27,436 bases of DNA. Source: an uncultured bacterium. GTDB taxonomy: Bacteria > Bacteroidota > Bacteroidia > Bacteroidales > Bacteroidaceae. A program made the translations under genes and the position numbers. The stretch covers positions 1 to 27,436 of the forward strand of contig CAJMPR010000034.1 in NCBI GenBank assembly GCA_905215345.1, given 5' to 3'. The notes under the pieces are model-generated. The model was not told where the DNA came from and did not search any database. It saw only the letters and a program-made list of their open reading frames with translations. Of this stretch, positions 7,429 to 16,597 are shown piece by piece (the stretch's first letter is position 1; each line of letters opens with the position of its first letter).

Positions 7429-10122
7429 TTATCTTCCTGTCTGTTCTACCAGCCCTCTGATTTTCTCATTCAGGCTTTCGGCCTTCATTAACTGTTCTAA
7501 TGTCAGATGCATGCGGTAGCGCCAATAATGACGAGGATTGGCAGGTACGTTGATGCGTTCTTCCTGTACATTGGGGTTACGCCATTTGCCATCCATTGCC
7601 ATCCAGTCTTGTAGTGAGAGAACGCAGAGAATGGAATTGCCTTTAAGATGGTTGCGCACTACCTCCTCACAGAGTTCGGGAGTAGCTATTGTGGGAGCTG
7701 CCCCATAATGCCCAAGTATGCTATTGTAGTATCGTTGGGTTTGTTGGAAGTCTTCTTCCCACCAGCCACGCAATGTGGACATGTCATGTGTGGAGATAGT
7801 ACATACGGAACGATACGGATACCAATCCGGATGTCCGAACTCTTGTGCCGGATCCTTCGGCATACGCTGTATCTCTAATGACAGGATGCGAAGATCGTTC
7901 ATCACCCATGCAACACATTCGGGAATCATACCTAAATCTTCACCGCATACCAGCATACGGGTAGATTGCGTGAGCTGAGGCAGTTTGTTCATTGCCTGCT
8001 GACGCCAGAACTCATTGTGGCGATGATAATAATATTGGTCGTATAAGCGGTTGAAGGCGGCCTTTTCCCAATCGTTCAGTGCACGGTAGATGTAATCGTG
8101 CTGTACACTGATACGGGGATGGTATTTATGCGGGTCGGTACGGTCTGGAACAAATAGTACATTGCTGATGAGTGCGTAGAGTCCGTCACGAATCCAAATG
8201 CTGTCTTCGTCTGTTTTCCCGGTGAAGTATGCTTCTATTTTTCGTTGGGTATCGAATTCCGTACGCATGCGGTATATTTCCCATGTGTCTGTCGGTTCAA
8301 TGAAGGTCTGTTTCACATAGTCGGTATGCGGACCGAACATCTGTCCCAGGAAACACTCGTGGATATAGGGATTCAGGAAGAAATCCTCACGGAATGTCAG
8401 TCCGTAACTTTCAATCTCCTCTACGGTCATGGGCAGTGCGGGGACGAATTGTCCTAACAGGCCATGTACGGCATGCATCGGTATCTCCCAGATACGGAAG
8501 AAACCAAGGATGTGGTCTATGCGGTAAGCATCGAAGTATTCGGCCATTTTGCGGAAACGTTTCATCCACCAGGCATAACCGTCTTTTTCCATCACGTCCC
8601 AGTTATAAGTAGGGAATCCCCAGTTCTGTCCGTTTACCGAGAAATCATCGGGGGGAGCACCGGCTTGTCCGTTCAGATTGAAGTAATAAGGTTCTGTCCA
8701 TGCTTCCACACTATTGCGGCTGATACCGATTGGTATATCGCCTTTCAGTACGACGCCGTTGGCGCGTGCATGCTTGGTAGCTGCCAGTAGTTGCAGGTGC
8801 AGGTTGAACTGGATATAATAGTAAATGGCTATATGTGGATAATCGGCTGAACCGGGGTGGCAGAGCTTTTCTATTTCAGCTGCATCGTACACATTATATT
8901 TAGGCCATTCATGAAAATTGGGTGTTTTATAAGCATCACGTAAGTAGCTGAAAACGGCATACGGCTGTAACCACTCTTTATTGGATTCAAAAAACTCTTT
9001 GAAGGCATCCGATGCAAGTATTTCTTCTCCCTCTTGCTTGAAAATAAGATGGAAATATTCCCATTTTACTTTGTTGACGGCTTCGTAGTCCACGCTGGTG
9101 AGAGCATTCAATTCTTTTTGGCGCTTTTTGAAATCAGCCATTATTTTCTTATCCTTCAATGTTCCCAACTGCTTCAAGTCGGTATATATCGGGTGGAAAG
9201 CATAGATAGATATACTATTATAAGGATAAGAGTCTGTCCATGTGTGTGTCATGGTGGTGTCATTGATAGGCAGAATCTGTACGACTTTTTGCCGGGTACT
9301 TACGGCCCAGTCTATTAGGATGCTCAAATCACCGAAATCGCCTATCCCAAAACTTTTCTCTGAGCGAAGTGAGAAGACGGGCACGGCTACACCGGCTCCT
9401 TTCCAGGAGGGAAGATTGAAATATACATAGCGGTCACCGATAGCTAATGTTTCGTTAGCGCTGATTTTGGGATCGGCCATATATCGATTGGGGTTATTTT
9501 CCCAGCATATTACACGGTGTTCTTTTAAGCTGTAAAGAATGAATTTGTATTCCAATGGGAATTTTATTTTGGAGGCATCTACTTCCAGTTGCCATTCGGG
9601 GAAGTTGGTATCGCTCATGAGTATGGCTTTCTCGGGATCCCAATTGCCCAGTGTCGATTGGTTTCCGCAAATACCGAGACAATGTTCGTTGTCGATACAT
9701 GGGGCATATGCTTTTATCAGCAACCCTTTTTTATATTCTTTAGGAGCAGCACTACGCTCAGGATGGGCTAACAGAGATTCTGTAAAAGCGGAGGTGTAGA
9801 AGTATTGCTGTTCCGGTAAGTTTTTCCAGCAGTCTTGTAACCGGTATATCTTCTTTGAATTTCCGGATACATAAAGCGTACGCGGAAAGCTATTCCATTC
9901 TGTACGTATAGTTTTGTCGTTACGATATATATGATAGCTGTATTGGATGGACTCGTTTTCAGGTGCCATGATGTTCGCTTCCGCAGTCCAATGAATGCCA
10001 TCCTCTGTTTGTAGGGGAAGAGCTTTGTCAGGTTGTCCGTTCCCGAGTTCGGGGATGGAGCCCAGGACTCTGACTTCTTCACCCCAGTTGGTTCGGTACT
10101 CAATATTGAATAATAGTGTCAT
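7429..10122 (-). CDS. malQ: 4-alpha-glucanotransferase (amylomaltase) with two starch-binding domains
   Basis: An 897-aa GH77 enzyme that transfers glucan chains between maltodextrins, releasing glucose, in the cytosol. The N-terminus carries two CBM20-type domains: residues about 1-110 (IEYRTNWGEEVRVLGSIPELG) and about 125-240 (LGICGNQSTLGNWDPEKA). The GH77 barrel follows from about 250. Catalytic signatures are present: nucleophile Asp in AYRIDHILGFFR, acid/base Glu in VCGEDLGMIP and the third Asp in STHDMSTLRG. The tandem CBM20-GH77 form is that of Bacteroides and plant DPE2-like enzymes. The start MTLLFNIEY (ATG at 10122) is chosen over an upstream in-frame TTG at 10146, which lies inside the preceding terminator stem. 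Confidence 0.94.
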   Translation of the reverse strand: MTLLFNIEYRTNWGEEVRVLGSIPELGNGQPDKALPLQTEDGIHWTAEANIMAPENESIQYSYHIYRNDKTIRTEWNSFPRTLYVSGNSKKIYRLQDCWKNLPEQQYFYTSAFTESLLAHPERSAAPKEYKKGLLIKAYAPCIDNEHCLGICGNQSTLGNWDPEKAILMSDTNFPEWQLEVDASKIKFPLEYKFILYSLKEHRVICWENNPNRYMADPKISANETLAIGDRYVYFNLPSWKGAGVAVPVFSLRSEKSFGIGDFGDLSILIDWAVSTRQKVVQILPINDTTMTHTWTDSYPYNSISIYAFHPIYTDLKQLGTLKDKKIMADFKKRQKELNALTSVDYEAVNKVKWEYFHLIFKQEGEEILASDAFKEFFESNKEWLQPYAVFSYLRDAYKTPNFHEWPKYNVYDAAEIEKLCHPGSADYPHIAIYYYIQFNLHLQLLAATKHARANGVVLKGDIPIGISRNSVEAWTEPYYFNLNGQAGAPPDDFSVNGQNWGFPTYNWDVMEKDGYAWWMKRFRKMAEYFDAYRIDHILGFFRIWEIPMHAVHGLLGQFVPALPMTVEEIESYGLTFREDFFLNPYIHECFLGQMFGPHTDYVKQTFIEPTDTWEIYRMRTEFDTQRKIEAYFTGKTDEDSIWIRDGLYALISNVLFVPDRTDPHKYHPRISVQHDYIYRALNDWEKAAFNRLYDQYYYHRHNEFWRQQAMNKLPQLTQSTRMLVCGEDLGMIPECVAWVMNDLRILSLEIQRMPKDPAQEFGHPDWYPYRSVCTISTHDMSTLRGWWEEDFQQTQRYYNSILGHYGAAPTIATPELCEEVVRNHLKGNSILCVLSLQDWMAMDGKWRNPNVQEERINVPANPRHYWRYRMHLTLEQLMKAESLNEKIRGLVEQTGR

Positions 10123-10145
10123 ATTTATTAGATTTAAAAATAACA

Positions 10146-10200
10146 ATAGCTGTAATGATTATGCAAGTATAAAAAATATTCCTCATAATCATACAGCTAT
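10146..10200 (-). terminator. Inverted repeat after nrdJ
   Basis: Positions 10146-10163 (ATAGCTGTAATGATTATG) pair with 10184-10200 with one bulged base. On the minus strand it lies 52 bases past the nrdJ stop and is followed by TGTTATTTTT. The loop is long (20 nt). A nearly consensual -7 box for malQ (TATACTTG on the minus strand, 10164-10171) falls in the loop, so the element may both end nrdJ and influence malQ. Confidence 0.6.
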
Positions 10201-10252
10201 CGTTATCTATCTCATTTAAAATCCTATGCAAACGTTTGTGCTTGTTGTATTC

Positions 10253-12790
10253 TTATCCGCAACGGGATGCTCCGCAAGTGGTACAGATAAGGCAACCTTC
10301 TTGATAAATCAGTGTTTCATTACCACAGTTTGGACATTTTTTCCCTTTGGCTTCTGTGCCGTCCGATACGTATTTTTTCAACGCTCGCTCTACACCGTTC
10401 TTCCAGGTATTGATACTTTCGCTGTCCAATTGCAAGGAGCTTACCAATTTCATGACCTGCTCGATAGGCATCCGGTAGCGTAATACTCCTGAGATTAGTT
10501 TGGCATAGTTCCAGTATTCCTTGTTGAACTTCTCAGACAAACCTTCGATGGTAACTTTGTATCCACGTTTATTCTCAAATTGGAAGTCATACCGCTTGTT
10601 TCCGTTCTCATCTACGTTTTTGATGATATGTCCTGTTGAAACATTCTTTGGGAGGATAATGCCTTCGTCATCATCTTGAAGTCCGGTAAATATTTCGTAA
10701 GGATGTCCATCAAGTAAGCCCACAAATGCCACCCATTTTTCTTTGTTATTTTGGAAACGGACAACGTCTGCTTCAAGTATTCTCGGACGGGTTTCAACAA
10801 CTGTAGGCGGTTTGCACGGTGGAAGTTCCTCTTTCTTATCACTTTTGGCGGAAAGGAGTACCCCGGAGCGTGAACCATCACGATAAACCGTACAGCCTTT
10901 ACAACCAGATTTCCATGCTTCGACATACAGATGGTTTACTAATTCTTCATCTACATCGTTCGGTAAGTTGATGGTTACGCTGATAGAGTGGTCTACCCAT
11001 TTCTGGATGCGTCCCTGCATCTTGACCTTCATCAACCAGTCTACATCGTTGGAAGTAGCTTTATAATAAGGTGACTTTTCAACCAGGGCATCTACTTCTT
11101 CTTGCGTATAACGCTTGGCGGGATCATATCCTTGCGCCTCCATCCAGGTAACAAATTTGGGATGGAAAACAATGTATTCTTCGAATGCGTCTCCCGTCTC
11201 GTCCACGAAGTCGATATGTACATTTGTATCGTTCGGGTTAACTTTACGGCGACGTTTATAAACCGGCAGAAAGACAGGCTCGATACCAGAAGTGGTTTGA
11301 GTCATTAAGCTGGTAGTACCGGTCGGCGCGATTGTCAAACAGGCAATATTACGACGTCCGTACTGTTTCATTTGTTTGTACAGTTCGGGATCGGCTTCGC
11401 GCAGGCGGTTGATGAATGGATTATTTTTTTCACGTTCGCTATCGTAAATCTCAAAAGCACCACGCTCTTTGGCCATTTCTACAGAAGAACGATAAGCGCT
11501 CAATGCAACGGTCTTGTGGACTTTCTCTGAGAATTCGGTGGCTTCCTCTGTTCCGTAACGCAATCCCAGTGCAGCGAGCATATCACCTTCGGCAGTAATA
11601 CCTACACCGGTACGACGGCCCTGACCACTCTTTTTATAAATCTTCTGCCACAAAACACTTTCTGTGTGTTTTACGTCTTCTCCTTCAGGATCGGCATCGA
11701 TTTTGCCCATGATGCGTTCTATCTTTTCCAACTCCAGGTCGATGATATCGTCCATGATACGTTGGGCTAAAGCAACATGTTTCTTGAATAAGTCAAAATC
11801 GAAATATGCATCCGGTTTATACGGATTCACTACATAAGAGTATAAATTGATTGCTAACAGGCGGCATGAATCGTATGGGCACAAAGGTATCTCACCGCAA
11901 GGGTTGGTAGATACGGTACGATAACCTAAGTCAGCGTAACAATCGGGTACGGACTCTTTTAATATCGTATCCCAGAAGAGTACACCAGGCTCAGCCGACT
12001 TCCATGCATTGTGAACAATCTTTTTCCATAAATCCGTAGCGTTGATTTCTTTTTGGAAAGTGGGTTCTGTGGCATCAATCGGGTATTGTTGTACGTAGGG
12101 CTTTCCGTCGATGGCTGCCTGCATAAAGGCGTCGTTCAGTTTTACGGAAACATTTGCTCCGGTTACTTTACCTTCCGTCATCTTAGCGTCAATAAAGGCT
12201 TCTGAATCCGGATGTTTGATGGATACGCTTAGCATTAATGCCCCACGACGTCCATCTTGGGCCACTTCGCGGGTAGAATTGGAATAGCGTTCCATAAAAG
12301 GAACTAAACCGGTTGATGTCAGTGCGGAATTTTTGACGGGAGAACCTTTCGGACGAATGTGGGACAAATCATGTCCAACGCCACCACGACGTTTCATTAA
12401 CTGAACCTGTTCTTCATCTACTTTAAAAATAGCACCGTAAGAATCAGCTTCACCGTCTACCCCAATAACGAAACAGTTAGAAAGGGAAGCTACCTGATAG
12501 TTATTACCAATTCCGGTCATCGGGCTTCCTTGTGGAACGATGTACTTGAAGTGGTCAAACAAACCGAAAAGTTCCTCAGAACTTAATCCGTTAGGATATT
12601 TAGCCTCAATACGGGCTACTTCATTGGCTATTCTCCAATGCATGTCTTCCGGGGATTTCTCGTAAATATTTCCGAAAGAATCTTTGACTGCGTATTTATT
12701 TACCCAAACTCTTGCAGCCAGTTCGTCGCCTTGAAAATATCGTAAAGATTCTTCGTAGGCTTCGTCATAAGAATAAATTTTCTGTTCCAC
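10253..12790 (-). CDS. nrdJ: Adenosylcobalamin-dependent (class II) ribonucleotide reductase
   Basis: An 845-aa enzyme reducing ribonucleotides to deoxyribonucleotides with a coenzyme B12-derived radical. The finger-loop motif NPCGE is at 296-300, with C298 as the thiyl radical residue plus N296 and E300. The redox cysteines are probably C106 (SLSNCFVIG) and C309 (DSCRLLAINL). The phosphate-binding segment is IAPTGTTSLMTQTTSGIEP. The C-terminus has a CxxC...CxxC knuckle (CPNCGNE ... CTTCGASRCG) that may bind zinc and includes the cysteines that would re-reduce the active site. It is monocistronic with a strong promoter. No cobalamin riboswitch was found in its leader. Confidence 0.93.
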   Translation of the reverse strand: MEQKIYSYDEAYEESLRYFQGDELAARVWVNKYAVKDSFGNIYEKSPEDMHWRIANEVARIEAKYPNGLSSEELFGLFDHFKYIVPQGSPMTGIGNNYQVASLSNCFVIGVDGEADSYGAIFKVDEEQVQLMKRRGGVGHDLSHIRPKGSPVKNSALTSTGLVPFMERYSNSTREVAQDGRRGALMLSVSIKHPDSEAFIDAKMTEGKVTGANVSVKLNDAFMQAAIDGKPYVQQYPIDATEPTFQKEINATDLWKKIVHNAWKSAEPGVLFWDTILKESVPDCYADLGYRTVSTNPCGEIPLCPYDSCRLLAINLYSYVVNPYKPDAYFDFDLFKKHVALAQRIMDDIIDLELEKIERIMGKIDADPEGEDVKHTESVLWQKIYKKSGQGRRTGVGITAEGDMLAALGLRYGTEEATEFSEKVHKTVALSAYRSSVEMAKERGAFEIYDSEREKNNPFINRLREADPELYKQMKQYGRRNIACLTIAPTGTTSLMTQTTSGIEPVFLPVYKRRRKVNPNDTNVHIDFVDETGDAFEEYIVFHPKFVTWMEAQGYDPAKRYTQEEVDALVEKSPYYKATSNDVDWLMKVKMQGRIQKWVDHSISVTINLPNDVDEELVNHLYVEAWKSGCKGCTVYRDGSRSGVLLSAKSDKKEELPPCKPPTVVETRPRILEADVVRFQNNKEKWVAFVGLLDGHPYEIFTGLQDDDEGIILPKNVSTGHIIKNVDENGNKRYDFQFENKRGYKVTIEGLSEKFNKEYWNYAKLISGVLRYRMPIEQVMKLVSSLQLDSESINTWKNGVERALKKYVSDGTEAKGKKCPNCGNETLIYQEGCLICTTCGASRCG

Positions 12791-12866
12791 GATGCTGTAT
12801 CTCTTAGATTTAATTGAAAATAAGTAAAAGTGTAGAAGTCGTACTTATTGTTAACAGATGCATTTG

Positions 12867-12897
12867 CAAATCTATGAATGTTTTTTGTTATAGCAAA
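12867..12897 (-). promoter_or_regulatory. Consensus Bacteroides promoter of nrdJ
   Basis: On the minus strand TTTG (12894-12897) is followed after exactly 19 bp by TAGATTTG (12867-12874): both boxes match the Bacteroides sigma-ABfr consensus TTTG-N19-TAnnTTTG. The start should be near 12860, leaving a leader of about 70 nt with no Shine-Dalgarno sequence. This is the best promoter in the window. Confidence 0.85.
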
Positions 12898-13107
12898 ATA
12901 AAAAGAGATGTTTTTATCGATAAAATAAAAGTTTTCCATTTATGTGTAGTAATATGCTGATATACATAATAATAACATTTTTAAATGAACAAAAAGTTAT
13001 CCAAAAAAGAAATTATATAAGTGGTTTGTTTTTAATGCTCTTTCTCTTTTTGGAAAAGTATATGGATTTTTAATGGCAAGCTTTAGCGTTTTGTCTTTAG
13101 TTTGCAT

Positions 13108-13115
13108 TATCTTTG
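13108..13115 (+). promoter_or_regulatory. -7 box of the nitroreductase gene
   Basis: TATCTTTG matches TAnnTTTG; a TTTG at 13090-13093 is 14 bp upstream, shorter than usual. The ATG at 13130 is 14 bases downstream, which decides the start codon and implies a very short leader. Confidence 0.55.
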
Positions 13116-13129
13116 CAAAAAAAGAAAGA

Positions 13130-13864
13130 ATGGAAAGCTTAAAACAAAGAAGAACAATCCGTAAATATCAGCAGAAAGATATTTCTTCTGATTTGTTAAA
13201 TGATTTGCTTGAAACCTCTTTTCGCGCTTCTACGGTCGGGAATATGCAGGTTTATAGTGTAATTGTGACTCGTGATGCAGAGCGTAAGGCAAAATTGGGT
13301 CCGGCACATTTCAATCAACCTATGGTGCAGGCTGCGCCGGTTGTATTGACTTTCTGTATCGACTTGCGTCGTTTTAGTAAATGGTGTGAGCAGCGAAAGG
13401 CGGAACCGGGGTATAATAATTTTGAGTGGTTTGTTACCGGAGCCGTAGATACTTTGTTAGTAGCACAGACGTTTTGTGTGGCTGCCGAAGAAAAAGGGTT
13501 GGGGATTTGTTACTTGGGTACTACCACATATAATCCTCAAATGATTGTAGATGCTTTGGAGTTGCCTGAACTGGTTTTTCCCCTTACTACTATAACAGTG
13601 GGTTGGCCGGCGGAAATTCCTGCACAAGTAGATCGCTTGCCATTGGAAGCTATTATTCATGAAGAGACTTATCATGATTATACTTCAGATGATATTGACC
13701 GTTTGTATGCTTACAAAGAGTCTTTGCCCGAAAATAAACAGTTTATTGCCGAAAATCATAAAGAGACGTTAGCTCAGGTTTTTACAGATGTGCGATATAC
13801 TAAAAAGGATAGTGAAGCGATGTCTGAGAAGCTTTGGAAGGTAATGAAACAACAAGGATTCTGA
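13130..13864 (+). CDS. Nitroreductase family protein
   Basis: A 244-aa flavin (FMN) oxidoreductase of the nitroreductase superfamily. The N-terminus MESLKQRRTIRKYQ has the conserved Arg cluster that binds the FMN phosphate; ASTVGNMQVYSVIV is the second FMN-binding block; GLGICYLGTTTYNP and TVGWPAE match the C-terminal flavin loop. Members reduce quinones, nitroaromatics or other electrophiles with NAD(P)H; the true substrate is unknown. The C-terminal 70 residues extend beyond the smallest members, similar to NfsA-like enzymes. ATG at 13130 is preferred over 13073 because the latter would put the -7 box inside the coding region. Single-gene unit, convergent with dnaA. Confidence 0.9.
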   Translation: MESLKQRRTIRKYQQKDISSDLLNDLLETSFRASTVGNMQVYSVIVTRDAERKAKLGPAHFNQPMVQAAPVVLTFCIDLRRFSKWCEQRKAEPGYNNFEWFVTGAVDTLLVAQTFCVAAEEKGLGICYLGTTTYNPQMIVDALELPELVFPLTTITVGWPAEIPAQVDRLPLEAIIHEETYHDYTSDDIDRLYAYKESLPENKQFIAENHKETLAQVFTDVRYTKKDSEAMSEKLWKVMKQQGF

Positions 13865-13874
13865 ATAGAATATA

Positions 13875-13946
13875 AAGTATAAAGGATGAAGTATAAGGTT
13901 GTTATGCAAAAAAAAACGCATGGGTTATACTTTATCCTTTATACTT
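13875..13946. terminator. Convergent inverted repeat between nitroreductase gene and dnaA
   Basis: Arms 13875-13896 (starting AAGTATAAAGGATG) and 13925-13946 are 22 bp with a single G-T mismatch; the loop includes a run of nine A. It lies directly between two convergent stop codons and probably ends both transcripts, although it is AU-rich. Confidence 0.65.
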
Positions 13947-13949
13947 AAT

Positions 13950-15341
13950 TTATCCTTTCTTTAGTACTGCCTGAATTTCGTCAATTTCAGTACGGAATGA
14001 TTTATCTACCTCTCTTAATTCCTTGATCGTTTTGCAGGCATGTAGAACGGTAGCATGATCTTTGTGTCCGATTAAAGTACCGATTTTGGCTGTAGAGAAA
14101 TCTGTAAAAGTCTTTGCCAAGTACATCGCAATCTGCCGTGCCTGTACAACTTCGCGTTTTCTGGATTTAGTATGTATAGTAGCATTGTCTAAACCGAAAT
14201 GCTTGCATACGGTGCTAATAATATCGTCAATTGTTACAGCTTTGCTTTCGCTGTTGACAACCTTGCGTACAATGCGTTGCGCCAGTTCCAAATCAATTTC
14301 TTTATTGTATATGGTAGAATGGGCCATAATAGAGATTACGATACCTTCCAGGTCACGAACACTGTTTCCTACATTTTCAGCAATGTAATCAATCACCTCG
14401 GGCGGGAATTGTAAACCGTCACGATGTATTTTATTACGCAGAATGTTTTTACGTAATTCTACGGTAGGCTTCTCCAGTTCCGCTACCATTCCCCATTTGA
14501 AACGGGTAATCAAACGTTCTTCCATGCCTTGAAGTAATACAGGGGCACGGTCGGAGGTGAGAATTAGTTGTTTGCCGTTTTGATGCAGATGGTTGAAGAT
14601 ATGGAAGAAAGTATTTTGTGTTTTGGTAACACCCGCAAACTCTTGAATATCGTCAATAATCAAAATATCAATAGTCTGGTAGAAGTTGATGAAGTCATTT
14701 GTTGTATTATTGCGCACTGAATCAGTGTATTGCACCTGAAATAAGTGAGCGGATACATACAAGACCCGTTTCTCGGGGTAAAGCTCTTTGATTTTCGTAC
14801 CAATAGCATTTGCGAGGTGCGTTTTTCCCACCCCGGATGCTCCATATAAAAACAATGGATTGAATATGGTTTTAGCCGGATTAAGCGCAACTGCTTCGGC
14901 AACGCTACGTGACAGCTTATTGCTGTATCCTTCAATAAATGTATCGAAGTTATATTCCGGATTCAGATGAGGATCAAGATCCGGAATGGGAATTTGTGGA
15001 ATAGCCTTGTCTATTACCTGCTTTTGTGGGATAATAGTACGATTGGTAGATTCATAGTTAACGGTCTTTTCGGGCCGGGAACTCTTATCCACCATAACAT
15101 TATACATCAACTTAGTTCCTTCACCAATTACTTTATAAAGAGTCTTACGCAATAGGTCTACAAACTTGTCCTCCAGAAATTCATAAAAGAACTGGCTGGG
15201 CACTTGTACAACGAGCGTTTTGTCCTCATATTTTAAAGGAATAATGGGGAGAAACCAAGTTTTATATGTCTGTTCCGGAACATTGTCTCTAACAATTTCA
15301 AGACAGCGGTTCCACAATCCGACATGATCCTGTTCACTCAT
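13950..15341 (-). CDS. dnaA: Chromosomal replication initiator protein DnaA
   Basis: A 463-aa DnaA, full length. Domain I (about 1-80) starts LWNRCLEIVRDNVPEQTYKTWF; a linker domain II follows; the AAA+ domain has Walker A GASGVGKT at 167-174, Walker B IDILIIDDIQ and the arginine-finger region ERLITRFKWG. The C-terminal DNA-binding domain carries the DnaA signature around GTLIGHKDHATVLHACKTI. It binds DnaA boxes at oriC and melts the origin. No cluster of TTATCCACA boxes is seen around it, so oriC is probably elsewhere, and dnaN and gyrB are not neighbours. Confidence 0.97.
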   Translation of the reverse strand: MSEQDHVGLWNRCLEIVRDNVPEQTYKTWFLPIIPLKYEDKTLVVQVPSQFFYEFLEDKFVDLLRKTLYKVIGEGTKLMYNVMVDKSSRPEKTVNYESTNRTIIPQKQVIDKAIPQIPIPDLDPHLNPEYNFDTFIEGYSNKLSRSVAEAVALNPAKTIFNPLFLYGASGVGKTHLANAIGTKIKELYPEKRVLYVSAHLFQVQYTDSVRNNTTNDFINFYQTIDILIIDDIQEFAGVTKTQNTFFHIFNHLHQNGKQLILTSDRAPVLLQGMEERLITRFKWGMVAELEKPTVELRKNILRNKIHRDGLQFPPEVIDYIAENVGNSVRDLEGIVISIMAHSTIYNKEIDLELAQRIVRKVVNSESKAVTIDDIISTVCKHFGLDNATIHTKSRKREVVQARQIAMYLAKTFTDFSTAKIGTLIGHKDHATVLHACKTIKELREVDKSFRTEIDEIQAVLKKG

Positions 15342-15692
15342 AACGGCTACTAATACATTTATTAATTAAGCAAAACTTCTACGTTTGCAAAATTGGCAAT
15401 CTTATTTGAAAAAAACAAATCTGTTTTTTCTTGTGATTTTCAAAAAAACAATAATCTCTTTACTCTCAGCAACTTATATAATCTCTTTAATTTTGCTGCT
15501 AATGAAAGAGTGTTGCTTTTGTCCAATTGCTTGATTGCTATATAGTTATTGCATGTTTTGTATCTTCTTTTCTCTTAAAAAATGTGTTGTCAAGAACTTT
15601 GTTTTTACCTTATATATCGACTTGTTAGGGACTTTCCTTTCTTTAATGAATTACTCTTGCTATTTAGATGAAATCTATATAACGAGATTTTT
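15342..15692. other. Gene-free stretch upstream of dnaA
   Basis: A 351-bp AT-rich interval with no credible coding sequence. No exact TAnnTTTG box for dnaA stands out, and no DnaA-box cluster is present. A weak AT hairpin at 15407-15429 (GAAAAAA ... TTTTTTC) is too poor in GC to call a terminator. Confidence 0.5.
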
Positions 15693-16586
15693 CTACTTAT
15701 CTTTTTTGCCAAATAAGGAGAAATGAACATAGCGTTTCGGGTGGGATTTTAAGTCTTCCAGCAAACTCGCTGCATTGGCTGTTGTAGCGTTCAAATTATT
15801 GTAAAGCGAAGGATCATTTAGTAACAGCCCTACTGTATTGTCTTTGCGGTTCAATTTGTCTGTAATTATTTTTACATTAGCCAGCGTAGAGTCTATGCTT
15901 TGCATGGCGGCAGCATAATCAATTTCTTTTAAGTTGTTGGAAATGAGCATAAAGTTATCTCCAATGACATTTAGTTTTCCGGTCAGTTGTGGAATATCTT
16001 TGCTCATCAGCGTTTGTAATTGTTTGGTGGTCACTGCCATACTTGCTGTTATGTTTTGTACGTTATGTAAGGTCGCAGGGATGGCAGGATCTGCCATTAC
16101 GGTATTTAAGGAGCCGAGTATAGAATCAAGCTTTGGCAGCATTTTTTCTAACTGTGGCATCATCGTTGCAACTTTTTCCATCATTCCATTATTTAGGAAG
16201 CCGGGAATGGTATCTCCTATCTGATATCTTTCACGTGGATTGTTGGCGAGAAGAAGATTCATCTTGACACCGCCTAACATTTCGGCTGTCAGTTCGGCCG
16301 TACTGCCTTTGGGGATACGTAAGTCGGGATTGACATCAATCTCGGCAATCACTTTTCCCGGTGCATTATAATCATAATACAAGTCGCGTACGATACCTAC
16401 GCGGAAGCCGTCGGCAAAAACAGGGCTTGATTTAGTAAGTCCGTTGACATTGTGAAACTTGACATAGAAATAGCTGGAAGGCTTGAACATATTAATACCT
16501 TTCAAATAGTTGATTCCATATACTAATATGCAGAGGGCCGCTATTCCCGCAATTCCTATTCTAACTTCTTTAGTAATATATTTCAT
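15693..16586 (-). CDS. MCE/MlaD-domain lipid transport protein
   Basis: A 297-aa membrane-anchored protein. Residues 8-28 (IGIAGIAALCILVYGINYL) are one transmembrane helix; residues about 38-115 form an MCE domain (YFYVKFHNVNGLTKSSPVFADGFRVGIV ... IPKGSTAELTAEMLGGVKMNL). The rest is a periplasmic helical tail with TTKQLQTLMSKD-type heptads. Such proteins form hexameric rings that carry phospholipids between membranes together with an MlaE/MlaF-type ABC transporter; those partners are not in this window. It starts 11 bases after the amidase stop, so the two are an operon. Confidence 0.9.
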   Translation of the reverse strand: MKYITKEVRIGIAGIAALCILVYGINYLKGINMFKPSSYFYVKFHNVNGLTKSSPVFADGFRVGIVRDLYYDYNAPGKVIAEIDVNPDLRIPKGSTAELTAEMLGGVKMNLLLANNPRERYQIGDTIPGFLNNGMMEKVATMMPQLEKMLPKLDSILGSLNTVMADPAIPATLHNVQNITASMAVTTKQLQTLMSKDIPQLTGKLNVIGDNFMLISNNLKEIDYAAAMQSIDSTLANVKIITDKLNRKDNTVGLLLNDPSLYNNLNATTANAASLLEDLKSHPKRYVHFSLFGKKDK

Positions 16587-16597
16587 GATGTTTTTAT

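Larger units (their letters stand above)
12791..13129. other. Divergent intergenic region nrdJ / nitroreductase
   Basis: A stretch of 339 bases, very AT-rich and without a credible gene; an in-frame extension of the nitroreductase ORF back to 13073 lies over its promoter. It contains the nrdJ promoter at 12867-12897 and the nitroreductase -7 box at 13108-13115. No conserved RNA structure was recognised. Confidence 0.6.

Noticed and set aside
7720..8790. Several plus-strand open frames of 70-108 codons opposite malQ
   Set aside because: They are antisense shadows of a well-supported gene, without recognisable domains or promoters.
10123..10146. TTG start of malQ 24 bases upstream
   Set aside because: It lies in the terminator arm, and the ATG gives the usual MTL-FNIEYRTNWG start.
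12791..13072. Cobalamin riboswitch in front of the B12-dependent nrdJ
   Set aside because: The leader is AT-rich and no B12-box-like GC-rich element or long-range pairing was found; only a standard promoter is visible.
13073..13129. Longer start of the nitroreductase (MASFSVLSLV...)
   Set aside because: It would place the -7 box inside the gene; MESLKQRRTIRKY is the normal family start.
15400..15430. Terminator after the MCE operon
   Set aside because: The stem is only A-T pairs and lies about 260 bases beyond the stop codon.
15342..15692. oriC next to dnaA
   Set aside because: No cluster of TTATCCACA-like DnaA boxes or AT-rich 13-mer set; a single near-match inside dnaA is not enough.
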